Shown here piece by piece: positions 17,832 to 29,208 of a DNA stretch of 64,000 bases (its first letter is position 1; the number at the start of each line of letters is the position of its first letter). The DNA comes from Parageobacillus sp. KH3-4 (GTDB lineage Bacteria > Bacillota > Bacilli > Bacillales > Anoxybacillaceae), in assembly GCF_022846435.1 (NCBI RefSeq), contig NZ_AP025627.1:3010001-3074000 (forward strand), written 5' to 3'. The position numbers and the translations under genes are program-made. The notes beneath the pieces are model-generated. The model was not told the DNA's origin. It searched no databases and was given only the letters and a program-made list of their open reading frames with translations.

Positions 17832-17887
17832 CGTTTTTCTCCTGCTTGTTATCATGCAGCTATCTTGAGTGAGGGCTCTACATTCTA

Positions 17888-17935
17888 AACTACCTGTTTT
17901 CCTGAACTCTACAGGAGACAGGTAGTTTTATTTTT
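17888..17935 (+). terminator. Terminator of zwf-gndA-pgi
   Basis: AAACTACCTGT pairs with ACAGGTAGTTT across a loop with an inner CTCCTGT-like stem, followed by TATTTTT. Confidence 0.9.
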
Positions 17936-18310
17936 CCCGAGTTTTTTATAATCTTTTTTCTCGTCTGCAAGTAAAATTAGTATGTCTAATACAGACCATT
18001 AACTTACACATGCAAACGATACTCGTTATTTTGCCAAAGCTTATTGAATCAACTTTTGAAAATGGGAAGATAACGCAGCTTGAAACGCGAAGATGAAAGA
18101 TATAATGATTGCACGCTATGTGCTCACATATTTACAACTCCCTTTGTTCCCTACATATAAGATGGGGGCATTTCCTCGTAAAGACTCCTTTTCCCAAACC
18201 ACATACCATGCTAATAAAGTCTTCCTCTCGTCTATTCCTCCTGCTAATTTAATTTTCCAATCAGAAACATACAAACTATCTGCTCATGGTAAATAAACTT
18301 CCCCAATTTA
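17936..18310. other. Intergenic stretch, nothing recognised
   Basis: AT-rich DNA between the pgi and malR terminators. A 67-codon plus-strand frame (18093-18296) has no ribosome site or motif. I see no RNA gene. Confidence 0.5.
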
Positions 18311-18359
18311 AAAAAGCTGACGCCAAACGACCATGTGCAGGGTGGCCGCTTGTGTCAGC
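18311..18359 (-). terminator. Terminator of the malR end of the maltodextrin operon
   Basis: On the minus strand GCTGACACAAGCGGCC pairs imperfectly with TCGTTTGGCGTCAGC and is followed by TTTTTT. Confidence 0.75.
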
Positions 18360-18362
18360 CGT

Positions 18363-19388
18363 TTATTTCTGATAGCAACCGCACGAAAGCCGTTCGACAA
18401 TCCGATGTGGAATAATAATGCGCTTGACCGGCTCGTTTGGGTTGCTGATTTTTTCAATGAGACTTTTCGTCGCTTCATAGCCGAGCTGGAAAATGTGAAT
18501 GTCGACCGATGTCAGCGGCGGGCGCGACATTTCGGCTAACAATGTGTTGTTGAAACTGACAATTGAAATATCGTCAGGAACGCGCAAATTCATTTCGTCC
18601 AACGTTTTTAACACGCCAAGCGCCATTAAATCATCGGCAACGACAAGCGCCGTCGGCGGATCGGTGAGCGAAAGCAATCCTTTCATCGCCTCTTGGCCGC
18701 CTTCCTGCAAAAATTCTTCGTGCATAATATATTCTTCCCGATAAGGAAGGCCAGCTTCTTTCAACGCTGTCTCATACCCGTTCAGGCGGTCGACAGTCAC
18801 TAAATATTTTTTGTTTCCGCCGACAAAAGCGATTCGTTCATGGCCGCGCGCGATCAAATACTCGGTCGCCTCTTTGCCCGCTCGGTAATTGTCATTATCG
18901 ACATGGGTGATTTGCTCCGACTTTTGATGCGGCTTCCCGATAACAACAAATGGGAATTTGTTTTTTTGTAAATATTTCATCAGCCTATCATTGATGCGCG
19001 AATATAATAAAATCACCCCATCGACGCGGCGGCCTTGAAGCATGTCCACAACCCCTTCGTAAATTTCTTCTTCTTTTTCGCCTGTGGACATTTGCAAGGC
19101 GTATTTTTTCTCATGCGCTGCCTTGCTGATGCCGCGGATGACTTCTGGAAAGAACGGGTTTTGCAGCGCCTGTTCCGCTGCGCTCGGCATGACGATGCCG
19201 ATGACTTGCGTCGCTTGGTTTGCCAAACTGCGCGCGATAAAATTTGGGTGATATCCCAGTTCTTTCATCGCCTCGCGCACTTTCCGCTTTGTTTTCTCGC
19301 TGATGCGCGGACTGTCGGCGATAACGCGGGAAACCGTGGAGGGAGCCACGTTTGCTCGTTTCGCGACATCTTTGATCGTGACGTTCAT
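18363..19388 (-). CDS. malR: LacI-family repressor of maltodextrin genes
   Basis: The 341-residue protein has a LacI-type helix-turn-helix (VTIKDVAKRANVAPSTVSRV, residues 2-21) with the hinge region SLANQATQVIGIV and a periplasmic-binding-like effector domain that ends in PHRIVERLSC. It lies at the end of a maltodextrin cluster, and CGCAAACGATT-type operators occur in the mdxE-nplT intergenic region, so it is the likely maltose-responsive regulator. Start: ATG at 19388, about 6 bp after GGGGGAG; the in-frame GTG at 19394 would touch the ribosome site. CcpA is excluded because CcpA proteins have a different hinge and effector region and are not placed in sugar clusters, but paralogy is clear. 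Confidence 0.85.
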   Translation of the reverse strand: MNVTIKDVAKRANVAPSTVSRVIADSPRISEKTKRKVREAMKELGYHPNFIARSLANQATQVIGIVMPSAAEQALQNPFFPEVIRGISKAAHEKKYALQMSTGEKEEEIYEGVVDMLQGRRVDGVILLYSRINDRLMKYLQKNKFPFVVIGKPHQKSEQITHVDNDNYRAGKEATEYLIARGHERIAFVGGNKKYLVTVDRLNGYETALKEAGLPYREEYIMHEEFLQEGGQEAMKGLLSLTDPPTALVVADDLMALGVLKTLDEMNLRVPDDISIVSFNNTLLAEMSRPPLTSVDIHIFQLGYEATKSLIEKISNPNEPVKRIIIPHRIVERLSCGCYQK

Positions 19389-19482
19389 TTTCACTCCCCC
19401 ATTCGCTTTTTATCCATAGTATAATTTTTATCACGCTATGTTGTATATAATCATTCATTTTTACTATTTTGGAACGCTATGC

Positions 19483-21012
19483 TTACGTCGCCTGTTTTGA
19501 CCGCTTTTTGACAAGGTACAAAAATAAGATAAATAATACGTAAACAGCGACAATCGCCATGATGAAAGGAATATTGATCCCTGTTTTATCGGTAAGCGCG
19601 TAAATTTCTGCTGTTTCGCGATTAATAATAGTATCATAGCCGTCGCGGTCGCTCCGCACTAAATCGCCGGCAAGCAGCCCGCGCAGCTCTTTTCCCGGCG
19701 TCAGCTGGTCATTCGTGATATGCGCCTTTTGTATTTTTCCTGTATTATTAACGGCGATCACCGTTGTTTCCTTTTTATAATGCCGCTTGAACACCGCCAT
19801 GCCATCCTTTTCGTATAACAGGATAAAATCGCCGCGCCGTAAAGAAGGAAGTTCTTTGCGCAATTGGCCGAGTTTTTTAATGTAATCAATGATTCCCTGA
19901 TCGGCACGGAAATCCATTAAGCGGCGGTTATCCGGATCTTCTCCCCCATTCAACGCGATTTCCGTTCCGTAGTACATAATCGGAATGCCAGGAGCGGAAA
20001 ACAAATAAGACATGGCAAGCTTGATTCGTGAAATTGGATTTTGCCGATTGTCAATCGCCAGCTTCGTAAACCGGACCGTGTCATGGTTGTCCAAAAACGT
20101 GCCAAGCAAGTACGGACGGTCATAAAACGTTTTATTATATTCCCATACGTCGTAAAGCGGGCGCAGCGATTGATCGCGTTTCGTCAGTGTTTTCGTTATC
20201 GCATTATAAATCGGGCAATCGACAAATCCGTCAATGCCATATTTTCCGTAATCGGCGATATAGCGTGGATCATCGCTCCATACTTCGCCAATAAGGAAAA
20301 AGTCTTTTTTTACGGACTTCATTGGGAAAATTCCTGGCAAAATGACTTTGGCACATGGCGAACCGTATCTAAGCGGTAACCGTCGATGTCGGTCTGTTTA
20401 ATCCACCATTTCGCCGCATCAATCAAATAGCGCTTCACTTCCGGATTTTCCTGCGCCAGATCAGGCAGGCCGTACACCCAGCCGTTTTCCACTTGTTTTT
20501 GATCACTCCAGTCGAAAATTTCTTTTTTCTCATGGAACCAATCCTTTTTTGTCGGGTCACTCAGCCATGGGTGATGATAGCCGGTATGGTTGGCGACAAA
20601 GTCTAAAATGACCTTCATCCCGCGTTTATGCGCTTCTTTGACTAACGTTTTTAAATCTTCCATCGTGCCAAAGTGCGGATCGACTTTGTAAAAATCCTGA
20701 ATCCAATAGCCATGGTACCCGCCCGGTTCGTTTTTGAAAATCGGCGTCAGCCAGATCGCCGTAAACCCCATCTCTTTAGTGTAATCGAGTTTGGCGGTCA
20801 CTCCTTTTAAATCCCCGCCGAAATAGCCTTTCGGGTCATTGACGTTGACATCGCAATCATTGCTTGGGTCCATGTTGTTAAAACGGGTCGACCATGATAA
20901 AATAAATGGTTTCATCCTTCCAGGTTCGCTCTTCTTTTTCAGCTGCTTGTACCGGAAGCGCATAAAAAAGAAGAAACGGAAGTACAAATAGAGCGAATAC
21001 TCGATTCCCCAT
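19483..21012 (-). pseudogene. Frameshifted secreted/membrane-anchored alpha-amylase (GH13)
   Basis: Read through two frame changes, this is a complete GH13 alpha-amylase of about 505 residues. It has a signal peptide (MGNRVFALFVLPFLLFYALP, cut near VQA), barrel regions DFVANH, GYRLDTVRH (nucleophile Asp), GEVW (acid Glu) and FLDNHD, a C-terminal beta domain, then a transmembrane segment (FIMAIVAVYVLFILFLYLVK) and a basic tail KKRSKQAT. The first shift is an extra C near 20891 (VDPF then stop, where VDRFNNMD is expected). The second is a loss of about four bases near 20320, giving FSQ then stop. All catalytic residues are intact, so decay is recent, or the shifts are sequencing errors. The start at 21012 follows AAAGGAGG. 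Confidence 0.85.
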
Positions 21013-21085
21013 TTCCGTTTCCTCCTTTGCTCATAATATCATTGCTTTTCGGAAAGGGATAATATCACTTCTATCATAATGATTA

Positions 21086-21928
21086 TTACCCTTTTGTTCC
21101 ACCCGCCGTTAATCCGGAAATTAAATAACGCTGCAAAAATAAAAATACAATGGCAATCGGAGCCGCAATTAAAATCGAGCCAGCCGCAAATCGCGTGAAG
21201 TTATTGGCAAAACGGTCATTGATAAAATTGAACAATCCAACTGCAAGCGTATATTTCTCTGGGTCGCGCAACACGATCGACGGCAATAAGAAATCGGTAA
21301 ACGGAGCCATAAAATTGAATAAAGCAACAACGGCCAAAATCGGTTTTGCCAGCGGAAGCATAATGCGAAAGAACACGCCAAAATGCCCTGCTCCATCCAT
21401 GCGCGCCGCTTCATCAAGTTCGCGCGGAATCGTATCAAAATATCCCTTCACAAGCCAGGCGTTAAATGGAATTTGTCCTCCGACATAAATTAAAATCAGC
21501 CCCCATAACGAATCTAAAAGATGAAGCATGTCTAACAAAATATAAAGAGCAACCATCGCCATTAAAGACGGAAACATTTGCAGCACAAGAAACAAATACA
21601 GCCCCATTTTCCTCCCGACAAACCGGTAGCGGGAAAACGCATAAGCAATTAATGCAGTAAAAAATACGGATAAAATCGCATTGATGGCCGCGACAAATAA
21701 ACTGTTTTTATACCATAACAAATAATTGCTCTGCGGACTCGTAAACAGCCATTTATAGTGTTCTAAAGACGGTTTTTCCGGAATTAACGAAGCGGAATAT
21801 AAGCTTGTACCCGGATTTAACGACATGCTGATTGTCCAAAGAAGCGGATAGGCAATGACAACGAACATGAATGCAATAAATAAATATATCAATGCCACTT
21901 CGATGCGTGATTTTATTTTCTGATTCAT
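21086..21928 (-). CDS. mdxG: Maltodextrin ABC transporter, permease (MalG/MdxG type)
   Basis: The 280-residue inner-membrane protein has about six hydrophobic segments and the cytoplasmic EAA loop EAARMDGAGHFGVFFRIMLP (about 178-197), which docks the ATPase. N-terminal MNQKIKSRIEVALIYLFIAF leads into the first span, and the C-terminus GLTAGGTKG is typical of MalG proteins. The gene overlaps the mdxF stop by one base. No ATP-binding subunit is encoded nearby; in B. subtilis the shared ATPase MsmX energises Mdx, and the same is likely here. Promoter and operators lie upstream of mdxE. Confidence 0.93.
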   Translation of the reverse strand: MNQKIKSRIEVALIYLFIAFMFVVIAYPLLWTISMSLNPGTSLYSASLIPEKPSLEHYKWLFTSPQSNYLLWYKNSLFVAAINAILSVFFTALIAYAFSRYRFVGRKMGLYLFLVLQMFPSLMAMVALYILLDMLHLLDSLWGLILIYVGGQIPFNAWLVKGYFDTIPRELDEAARMDGAGHFGVFFRIMLPLAKPILAVVALFNFMAPFTDFLLPSIVLRDPEKYTLAVGLFNFINDRFANNFTRFAAGSILIAAPIAIVFLFLQRYLISGLTAGGTKG

Positions 21929-23208
21929 TAAATGTTCCCCTCCTCTTTAAAGGAACGTGTGCGCCGGAATTGATACAAGGCAAAACCGCTCACGACCAAT
22001 CCGATAATAATCGAAATCGCTGCAGCCATATTGTAGTTGTTCGTCGTAAACGTCAAATCATATACCCAAGAAATTAAAATATCTGTTCCTCCAGCGTTTT
22101 GCCCGCGCACAGCCGGGCCGCCATCGTTGAATAGATAAATAATATTAAAGTTGTTAAAGTTGCCGGCATATTGCATAATCAACAGCGGTGCTGTCGCGTA
22201 CAAGACGTGCGGCAGTGTAATTGAACGGAACTTTTGCCAGCGCGTTGCCCCATCCATCTCGGCTGCTTCATACCAATCGCGGGAAATGCTTTGTAAAACT
22301 CCGGTAAATAAAGCAAATACGAACGGAAATCCGAGCCATGTTTGGATTAAAATAAGGGCTACTTTTGTCCAAAATGGATCGGTCATCCACGGAATCATGA
22401 CGCCGAAAGCACTTAAAATATCACGGTTGATCGCTCCGAATTTATCGTTAAACATCGCCGCAAATACAAGAATGGTGACAAATGCCGGCACCGCCCAAGG
22501 CAAAATTAAAACCGTGCGAATAAAGCGTTTAAACTTAATGCGCGGGTCATTGACGAGTATCGCTAAAAACAAGCCGAGTGCAATTTGCAATGTCGTTGCG
22601 ACAATAGTCCAGACAATTGTCCAGGCAAAGACGCTGAAAAAGGTATCTTGCCAAATTGGAACCGATACTAAATTTTTAAAGTTTTTAAAGCCAACCCAAT
22701 GCAATAGATGACGCGGCGGCGAATTGTACAAGTTGTAGTCCGTAAACGCCAGCGACACCATAAAAAGCAGCGGCAGCACAACAATAAATAAAAGCATAAT
22801 CAGCCCTGGTGTGACAAATACATATGGAAATCCTTTATCCCATGCGTTTCTGCATGATTCCAGGAGCGACGGAAACGGCTCTCCTCGTTGCAGGCGCAGC
22901 GCATCTTTACGCGCATCGATAATATTGAAATAATGCAAAACGGCCGCGAATGCGATGATAATGACAGATACTAGCCCTTGAATCAGCAGGAAAATCGAAT
23001 GGTCCACCATCGGGATTTCTCCTAATGTAATAAGCCCCCATAATCCGATATTTAAAAAATTATAAAATGTAATTAGAAATGCAGCTTCAATAACAATAAA
23101 TAAAATTCCTTTTACATAACGCCGGTTATATAATTGTCCCAAGCCTGCAAAAAGGATGGAAAGAATAACAGCAACAGCAGGATGATGGCGCATCTTTTTC
23201 CCAGACAT
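21928..23208 (-). CDS. mdxF: Maltodextrin ABC transporter, permease (MalF/MdxF type)
   Basis: At 426 residues it is the larger permease subunit. An N-terminal extension with three or four hydrophobic segments (about 10-110, with LGQLYNRRYVKGILF) precedes the canonical permease domain. The EAA loop is EAAEMDGATRWQKFRSITLP (about 313-332). It forms the membrane channel together with MdxG and receives maltodextrin from MdxE. It lies 69 bp after mdxE and is translationally coupled to mdxG. The strong family pattern leaves little doubt, although the exact oligosaccharide range cannot be read from the sequence. Confidence 0.93.
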   Translation of the reverse strand: MSGKKMRHHPAVAVILSILFAGLGQLYNRRYVKGILFIVIEAAFLITFYNFLNIGLWGLITLGEIPMVDHSIFLLIQGLVSVIIIAFAAVLHYFNIIDARKDALRLQRGEPFPSLLESCRNAWDKGFPYVFVTPGLIMLLFIVVLPLLFMVSLAFTDYNLYNSPPRHLLHWVGFKNFKNLVSVPIWQDTFFSVFAWTIVWTIVATTLQIALGLFLAILVNDPRIKFKRFIRTVLILPWAVPAFVTILVFAAMFNDKFGAINRDILSAFGVMIPWMTDPFWTKVALILIQTWLGFPFVFALFTGVLQSISRDWYEAAEMDGATRWQKFRSITLPHVLYATAPLLIMQYAGNFNNFNIIYLFNDGGPAVRGQNAGGTDILISWVYDLTFTTNNYNMAAAISIIIGLVVSGFALYQFRRTRSFKEEGNI

Positions 23209-23277
23209 GGTGAATCCCCCTTACACGTGATAAGAATGGTGGATAGAAACGGCTCTATCCACCATTGACTTCAATAA

Positions 23278-24555
23278 TTATTGTCCTCCACCGCTGGCGG
23301 CAATTTTGTCTTGAATCGTTTTTACCGCTTCTTTCAACACCTCTTTTGGATTATCGCCTTTGGCAATAAACTGTAGCGCATTGCCCATTGGATCCCATAC
23401 TTGCGACATTTGCGGTACATTTGGCATCGGTTCGCCATATTGGATTTGTTCTGCGAATCCAGAAATTAATGGGTCATTTTTAATTTTTTCGTTCGTTAAT
23501 GCTTTTTCATTTGCCGGCATTTCCCCTGCGACTTCATAATAATGGAGCGAGTTTTCTTCATTTGTGATAAACTTCATCAAGTCCGTTGCCCACTCTTTAT
23601 TTTTCGAATAAGCAGATAACATCCATGCTTTCACACCGACAAACGATTTTGGATGCTCCCCGTTTTCTAATACCGGAAGCGGCGCAGTTGCCAATTTGTC
23701 CCCTAGCGCATCGCTGTAGGTGGCAATATTCCACGGGCCGCTGATTACCGTTGCTACATTTCCTTTCGTAAATAAGCCATTCATGACATCTTGATTAATT
23801 TCTTTTGGAATGTATCCGTTTTCAAACCAAGATTGGACAAGCTCAGCACCTTTGACAGCACCATCATTCGCCAAGCCAATATCGCTTGTATCCATTTTTC
23901 CATCTTCGTTACGGAATACATAGCCGCCATATCCCGCAAAGAATGGGTAGACAAAATAGAAATTAGCTGCTTCCATCAAGAAGCCGTATCGATCTTTGGA
24001 TGGGGTTGTTTTTTCTTTCGCGATTTTCATCAGTTCTTCCATTGTTTGCGGAGCTTCAGGCACTAAATTTTTATTGTAAAATAAGCCGTATGTTTCCACG
24101 ACAAACGGCACGCCATAAGTCTGTGCATCATAAGTAACCGCATCCATTGCCGTTTTACTATATTCGCTTTTTGCGTCGCCAAGATCAACCGGATCAGCTA
24201 AACCTTGGAGAACAATGTCGCCAATACGGTCGTGTGGCTGATAAAATATGTCAGGGCCTTTGCCTGCTGGACCATCTAACGCAATTTTTTTCGCCTGATC
24301 AAGCATGCTCACAGCGACTGTTTCCACTTTAATTCCTGTTTTCTCCGTATATTTTTTAAAGATGTCATTTAATGCTTGCTTTTGTTTCTCTTCATCATTT
24401 ACCCAGACCACTAATTTTTCCGGTTTTTTTACATTTTCTGTTGCATTCCCTTTGTTGTTTTCTTTCACCTGCTCAACATCCCGTTTCGGACCACAAGCAG
24501 CCAATACACCGATCATGAGAATCATGGCCATAAACAGCGAAACGGCTTTTCTCAT
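23278..24555 (-). CDS. mdxE: Maltodextrin-binding lipoprotein
   Basis: The 425-residue protein starts with a lipoprotein signal peptide (MRKAVSLFMAMILMIGVLAAC, lipobox LAAC with Cys 21) and continues with a sugar-binding type-1 fold: KLVVWVNDEEKQ, GPDIFYQPHDRIG, PFVVETYGLFYNK, ISGPWNIATY and WMLSAYSKN. This is the MalE/MdxE group, which captures maltose to maltohexaose outside the membrane. It is the first gene of the minus-strand operon mdxE-mdxF-mdxG-(amylase)-malR. Its upstream region, shared with divergent nplT, holds CcpA- and MalR-type operators. Confidence 0.94.
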   Translation of the reverse strand: MRKAVSLFMAMILMIGVLAACGPKRDVEQVKENNKGNATENVKKPEKLVVWVNDEEKQKQALNDIFKKYTEKTGIKVETVAVSMLDQAKKIALDGPAGKGPDIFYQPHDRIGDIVLQGLADPVDLGDAKSEYSKTAMDAVTYDAQTYGVPFVVETYGLFYNKNLVPEAPQTMEELMKIAKEKTTPSKDRYGFLMEAANFYFVYPFFAGYGGYVFRNEDGKMDTSDIGLANDGAVKGAELVQSWFENGYIPKEINQDVMNGLFTKGNVATVISGPWNIATYSDALGDKLATAPLPVLENGEHPKSFVGVKAWMLSAYSKNKEWATDLMKFITNEENSLHYYEVAGEMPANEKALTNEKIKNDPLISGFAEQIQYGEPMPNVPQMSQVWDPMGNALQFIAKGDNPKEVLKEAVKTIQDKIAASGGGQ

Positions 24556-24613
24556 ACGTCCCCCTCCTAAAATGAATCATAAATAAATTCATTGGCAGCA
24601 CAATCGCTTTAGG

Positions 24614-24662
24614 AAATCGTTTGCACAAAAAAATAATGCCATTTTTAATGAAAACGATTGCA
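24614..24662. promoter_or_regulatory. CcpA/MalR-type operators upstream of mdxE
   Basis: TGAAAACGATTGCA at 24649-24662 fits the catabolite-responsive element TGWAARCGYTWNCW with one mismatch. GAAATCGTTTGCAC at 24614-24627 reads GTGCAAACGATTTC on the other strand and shares CAAACGATT with the site next to nplT. Such sites suit carbon repression by CcpA and specific repression by MalR; which protein binds which cannot be decided here. Confidence 0.65.
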
Positions 24663-24752
24663 CCATTCACTTTCATTATACCGCCTATTTTTCATTTTAC
24701 AAGCTTTTTTCAATAAAATTTGACTTTTTTATTCAATTATTCTACTCTTTAA

Positions 24753-26572
<1,820 letters not shown>

Positions 26573-26573
<1 letters not shown>

Positions 26574-26605
26574 AAAGCGAGGGCAGCCTCCTTCCTCGCT
26601 TTTCC
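26573..26605 (+). terminator. Terminator of nplT
   Basis: AAAAGCGAGG pairs with CCTCGCTTTT across an 11-base loop right after the nplT stop codon. Confidence 0.85.
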
Positions 26606-26730
26606 TCCTCCCGATGCACCGTGCGCCGATACACCATCGGCATCAGTCCGTCCATCTTTTTCAAAAGTCTTGAAAAATAAACGCCATCCTCAATTCCTGC
26701 CAGCTTGGCAATTGCATCAATCGTTTCATT
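26576..26730 (-). pseudogene. C-terminal scrap of an AraC-family regulator
   Basis: On the minus strand the frame reads ETIDAIAKLAGIEDGVYFSR then LLKKMDGLMPMVYRRTVHRE, the second helix-turn-helix and end of an AraC/XylS-type protein. A stop lies just upstream and no start or effector domain remains; downstream the frame runs into the nplT terminator without its own stop. Many AraC proteins in this position regulate sugar genes, so it may be the lost co-regulator of the maltodextrin cluster. Confidence 0.7.
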
Positions 26731-27053
26731 TGTTCCTGTTTATCCTTTTTTTGCTTTGGATAAGCGGTAATAATTCAATATTGCACAAAACTCATTCCTA
26801 TTGTTTTTGACATGCATTGTGTAATGTAGTCAAGATGAAATCATAGGGGTGAGTGAGCTGCTGAATCGCAATCAGTACGCATATGCCGTTCGGCATGTAT
26901 GCACCGCTTGATTGGGGTATGAATTTCGTTTATCACTGATAAATGGCTATGTGATGGCGCTGGCGTTCGAAAGTATGGGTTTATTCCACATATCGAAACT
27001 GCCTCTCCTACTTCCCTGTAGTGGAAGTGGCAGGATTTCCCGCTCGTTTATGA
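26731..27053. other. Intergenic stretch, no gene recognised
   Basis: It contains a short palindrome ATGCCGTTCGGCAT (26883-26896) and an imperfect hairpin CTACTTCCCTGTAGTGGAAGT near 27010, but no frame with a ribosome site or family motif. Likely decayed sequence upstream of the AraC scrap. Confidence 0.4.
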
Positions 27054-27085
27054 TAAAAAGAGCTGCGCTTATCGCAGCTCTTCTT
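27054..27085 (-). terminator. Terminator of asnO
   Basis: AAGAGCTGCG and CGCAGCTCTT form a short-loop hairpin with T tracts on both strands, directly after the asnO stop codon. Confidence 0.9.
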
Positions 27086-28932
27086 TATTCCTTTATCGCA
27101 ATGCCGTAGTGCTGAAACCATACGTGCACTTGGCCGAGGTATGCCAACAGCTGCGGTCCCGTCATTAGCTGCCCGAACCAAGGCACTTGAAATGATTTCC
27201 CTTCTGTTTCCACTAACTCTTCCAATTTTTTAAGATCGAAAAATTCATAAAGGATCGACGAGCGGTCATGTAATAATTCTTTTACCCAATTTTTTACCAA
27301 TTTTGTATAAAACGGATGGTGCGTTTTCGGATATGGGCTTTTTTTGCGATATAGCACTTCCTCTGGCAAAATTCCTTCCAGCGCCTTGCGCAAAATCCCT
27401 TTTTCGCGGTTGCCGTACATTTTCATCTCCCAAGGAATATTCCAAACATATTCTACTAACCGATGATCGGCGAACGGCACGCGGACTTCTATGCTGGCGC
27501 CCATGCTCATGCGGTCTTTTCGATCCAAAAGCGTCGTCATAAACCAAATCATATTCAAATAAAACAACTCGCGCCGCTTGGCATCTTCCGCGCTTTCCCC
27601 TTCCAGCCTTGGAACCTCGGCAATCGTTTCGCGAAAGCGCGTTTGCACGTATTCATCGAGCCGCAGTTTCTTTTTCCATTCCTCTTTGAATAAATCGATC
27701 CGCGCCTCCGTCGACCGCATCCATGGAAATCCCCTTCTCTCTAAATCATCTGGACGGTGAAACCAAGGGTAGCCACCAAAAATTTCATCGGCGCATTCTC
27801 CGGATAAACTAACAACAAAGTCTTTGCGAATTTGTTTACAAAACCATAGCAAAGAAGAATCCACATCAGCCATGCCTGGAACATCCCGGACAACCACTGC
27901 CTCCCGCAAATGGTCAAACAGGTCTTCTTGACTAATAACGCAGTGGTGATGAATGGTTTGAAAAGTTTCTGATATCAGTTCAATAAAAGGAGAATCCGCA
28001 TTTGGCTGAAAATCATTTGCTTGGAAATATTGGTCGTTTCCTTCATAATCAATGGAATACGTATGGAGCCGCCCTTTTCCTTCTTTCGCAAACGCCGATG
28101 CAGCAATGGCGGTGATAGCACTCGAGTCAACCCCGCCTGATAAAAATGTGCAAACAGGCACATCAGAAACAAGCTGGCGCGTAACAGCATCAATCAGAAG
28201 AAAACGCAATTTTTCTACCGTCTCCTCTAACGAATCACTATGCACATCGCTTTGTACATTCCAGTAGCGCCATACTTTTATTCCTTCGCGGGAAAACGTT
28301 AAAGCATGCGCTGGTCGCAATTCTTTCATTCCACGAAACACTCCGTGCCCCGGCGTCCGCGACGGGCCTAGCCCAAACACTTCGGCTAATCCTTCATATT
28401 CCACTTCGGCTTTTACATCCGGATGCGCCAAAATTGCCTTCATTTCCGAAGCAAATAAAATGCCAGCGTGGGCATGCCGGTAAAAAAGCGGCTTTACGCC
28501 AAGCCTATCTCGTGCTAAAAATAGCTGTTTGCGCTGTTCATCCCAAATCGCAAAAGCGAAAATTCCGTTCAAATAGTCGACACAGCGTTCTTTCCACTCC
28601 ACATATGCGTTTAACAATACTTCCGTATCCGAATGCCCTCGGAACGTATACCCTTTTTTTAATAATTCTTTACGAATGTCTTCTGCATTGTACAGCTCTC
28701 CGTTATAACAAACGGTATAACGATACCCGTTTTTTATTCTTGTCATCGGCTGTTTGCCACCTGCTGGGTCAACAACAATAAGGCGCTTATGCCCAAATGC
28801 GGCATGCTCGCTAAACCAAACATTTGTATCGTCGGGCCCGCGTTTCGCCAATGTTTCTGTCATTTTAAAGATCGTCTCTTTTTCTGTTCGCAAATCGCGC
28901 TGAAAATCAACCCAACCGGTGATACCACACAT
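27085..28932 (-). CDS. asnO: Glutamine-hydrolysing asparagine synthase, AsnO/YisO type
   Basis: The enzyme makes asparagine from aspartate, ATP and glutamine ammonia. It has 615 residues: an N-terminal class II glutaminase domain (Cys 2 nucleophile in MCGITGWVDF; RGPDD; YNGELYN) and a C-terminal synthase domain with the ATP pyrophosphatase motif SGGVDSS (about 260). I start at the ATG at 28932, since Cys must follow the removed Met, and reject 8 upstream codons. The length and the neighbouring genes match B. subtilis AsnO (YisO), one of three paralogues there and the one linked to sporulation. A divergent DUF2777 gene follows upstream, as in B. subtilis. Confidence 0.9.
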   Translation of the reverse strand: MCGITGWVDFQRDLRTEKETIFKMTETLAKRGPDDTNVWFSEHAAFGHKRLIVVDPAGGKQPMTRIKNGYRYTVCYNGELYNAEDIRKELLKKGYTFRGHSDTEVLLNAYVEWKERCVDYLNGIFAFAIWDEQRKQLFLARDRLGVKPLFYRHAHAGILFASEMKAILAHPDVKAEVEYEGLAEVFGLGPSRTPGHGVFRGMKELRPAHALTFSREGIKVWRYWNVQSDVHSDSLEETVEKLRFLLIDAVTRQLVSDVPVCTFLSGGVDSSAITAIAASAFAKEGKGRLHTYSIDYEGNDQYFQANDFQPNADSPFIELISETFQTIHHHCVISQEDLFDHLREAVVVRDVPGMADVDSSLLWFCKQIRKDFVVSLSGECADEIFGGYPWFHRPDDLERRGFPWMRSTEARIDLFKEEWKKKLRLDEYVQTRFRETIAEVPRLEGESAEDAKRRELFYLNMIWFMTTLLDRKDRMSMGASIEVRVPFADHRLVEYVWNIPWEMKMYGNREKGILRKALEGILPEEVLYRKKSPYPKTHHPFYTKLVKNWVKELLHDRSSILYEFFDLKKLEELVETEGKSFQVPWFGQLMTGPQLLAYLGQVHVWFQHYGIAIKE

Positions 28933-29208
28933 ATGAACCAATCCTTTCTTTAACAAATGAGAAAAAAGTTATTTTGTTTTCAGCGTAACTCATTCCGGTC
29001 TCCATTTTTGTCCAGCTGCGGCAATCGTCCTGTTTTCGCCCGCGCCGCACTTTGCCATCCCTCTGTTTTTTTCATTAACGCCTTCCATATTGGCATGATT
29101 CCATTTTATGCAGCACTTCTCATTTCGATGAATTGTCCGATCGTAAGAACGTTGCGTATAAATCAGGGACAATTTGGCAAAACAGAAAATAAAGGAGGAG
29201 AAAGAAAA

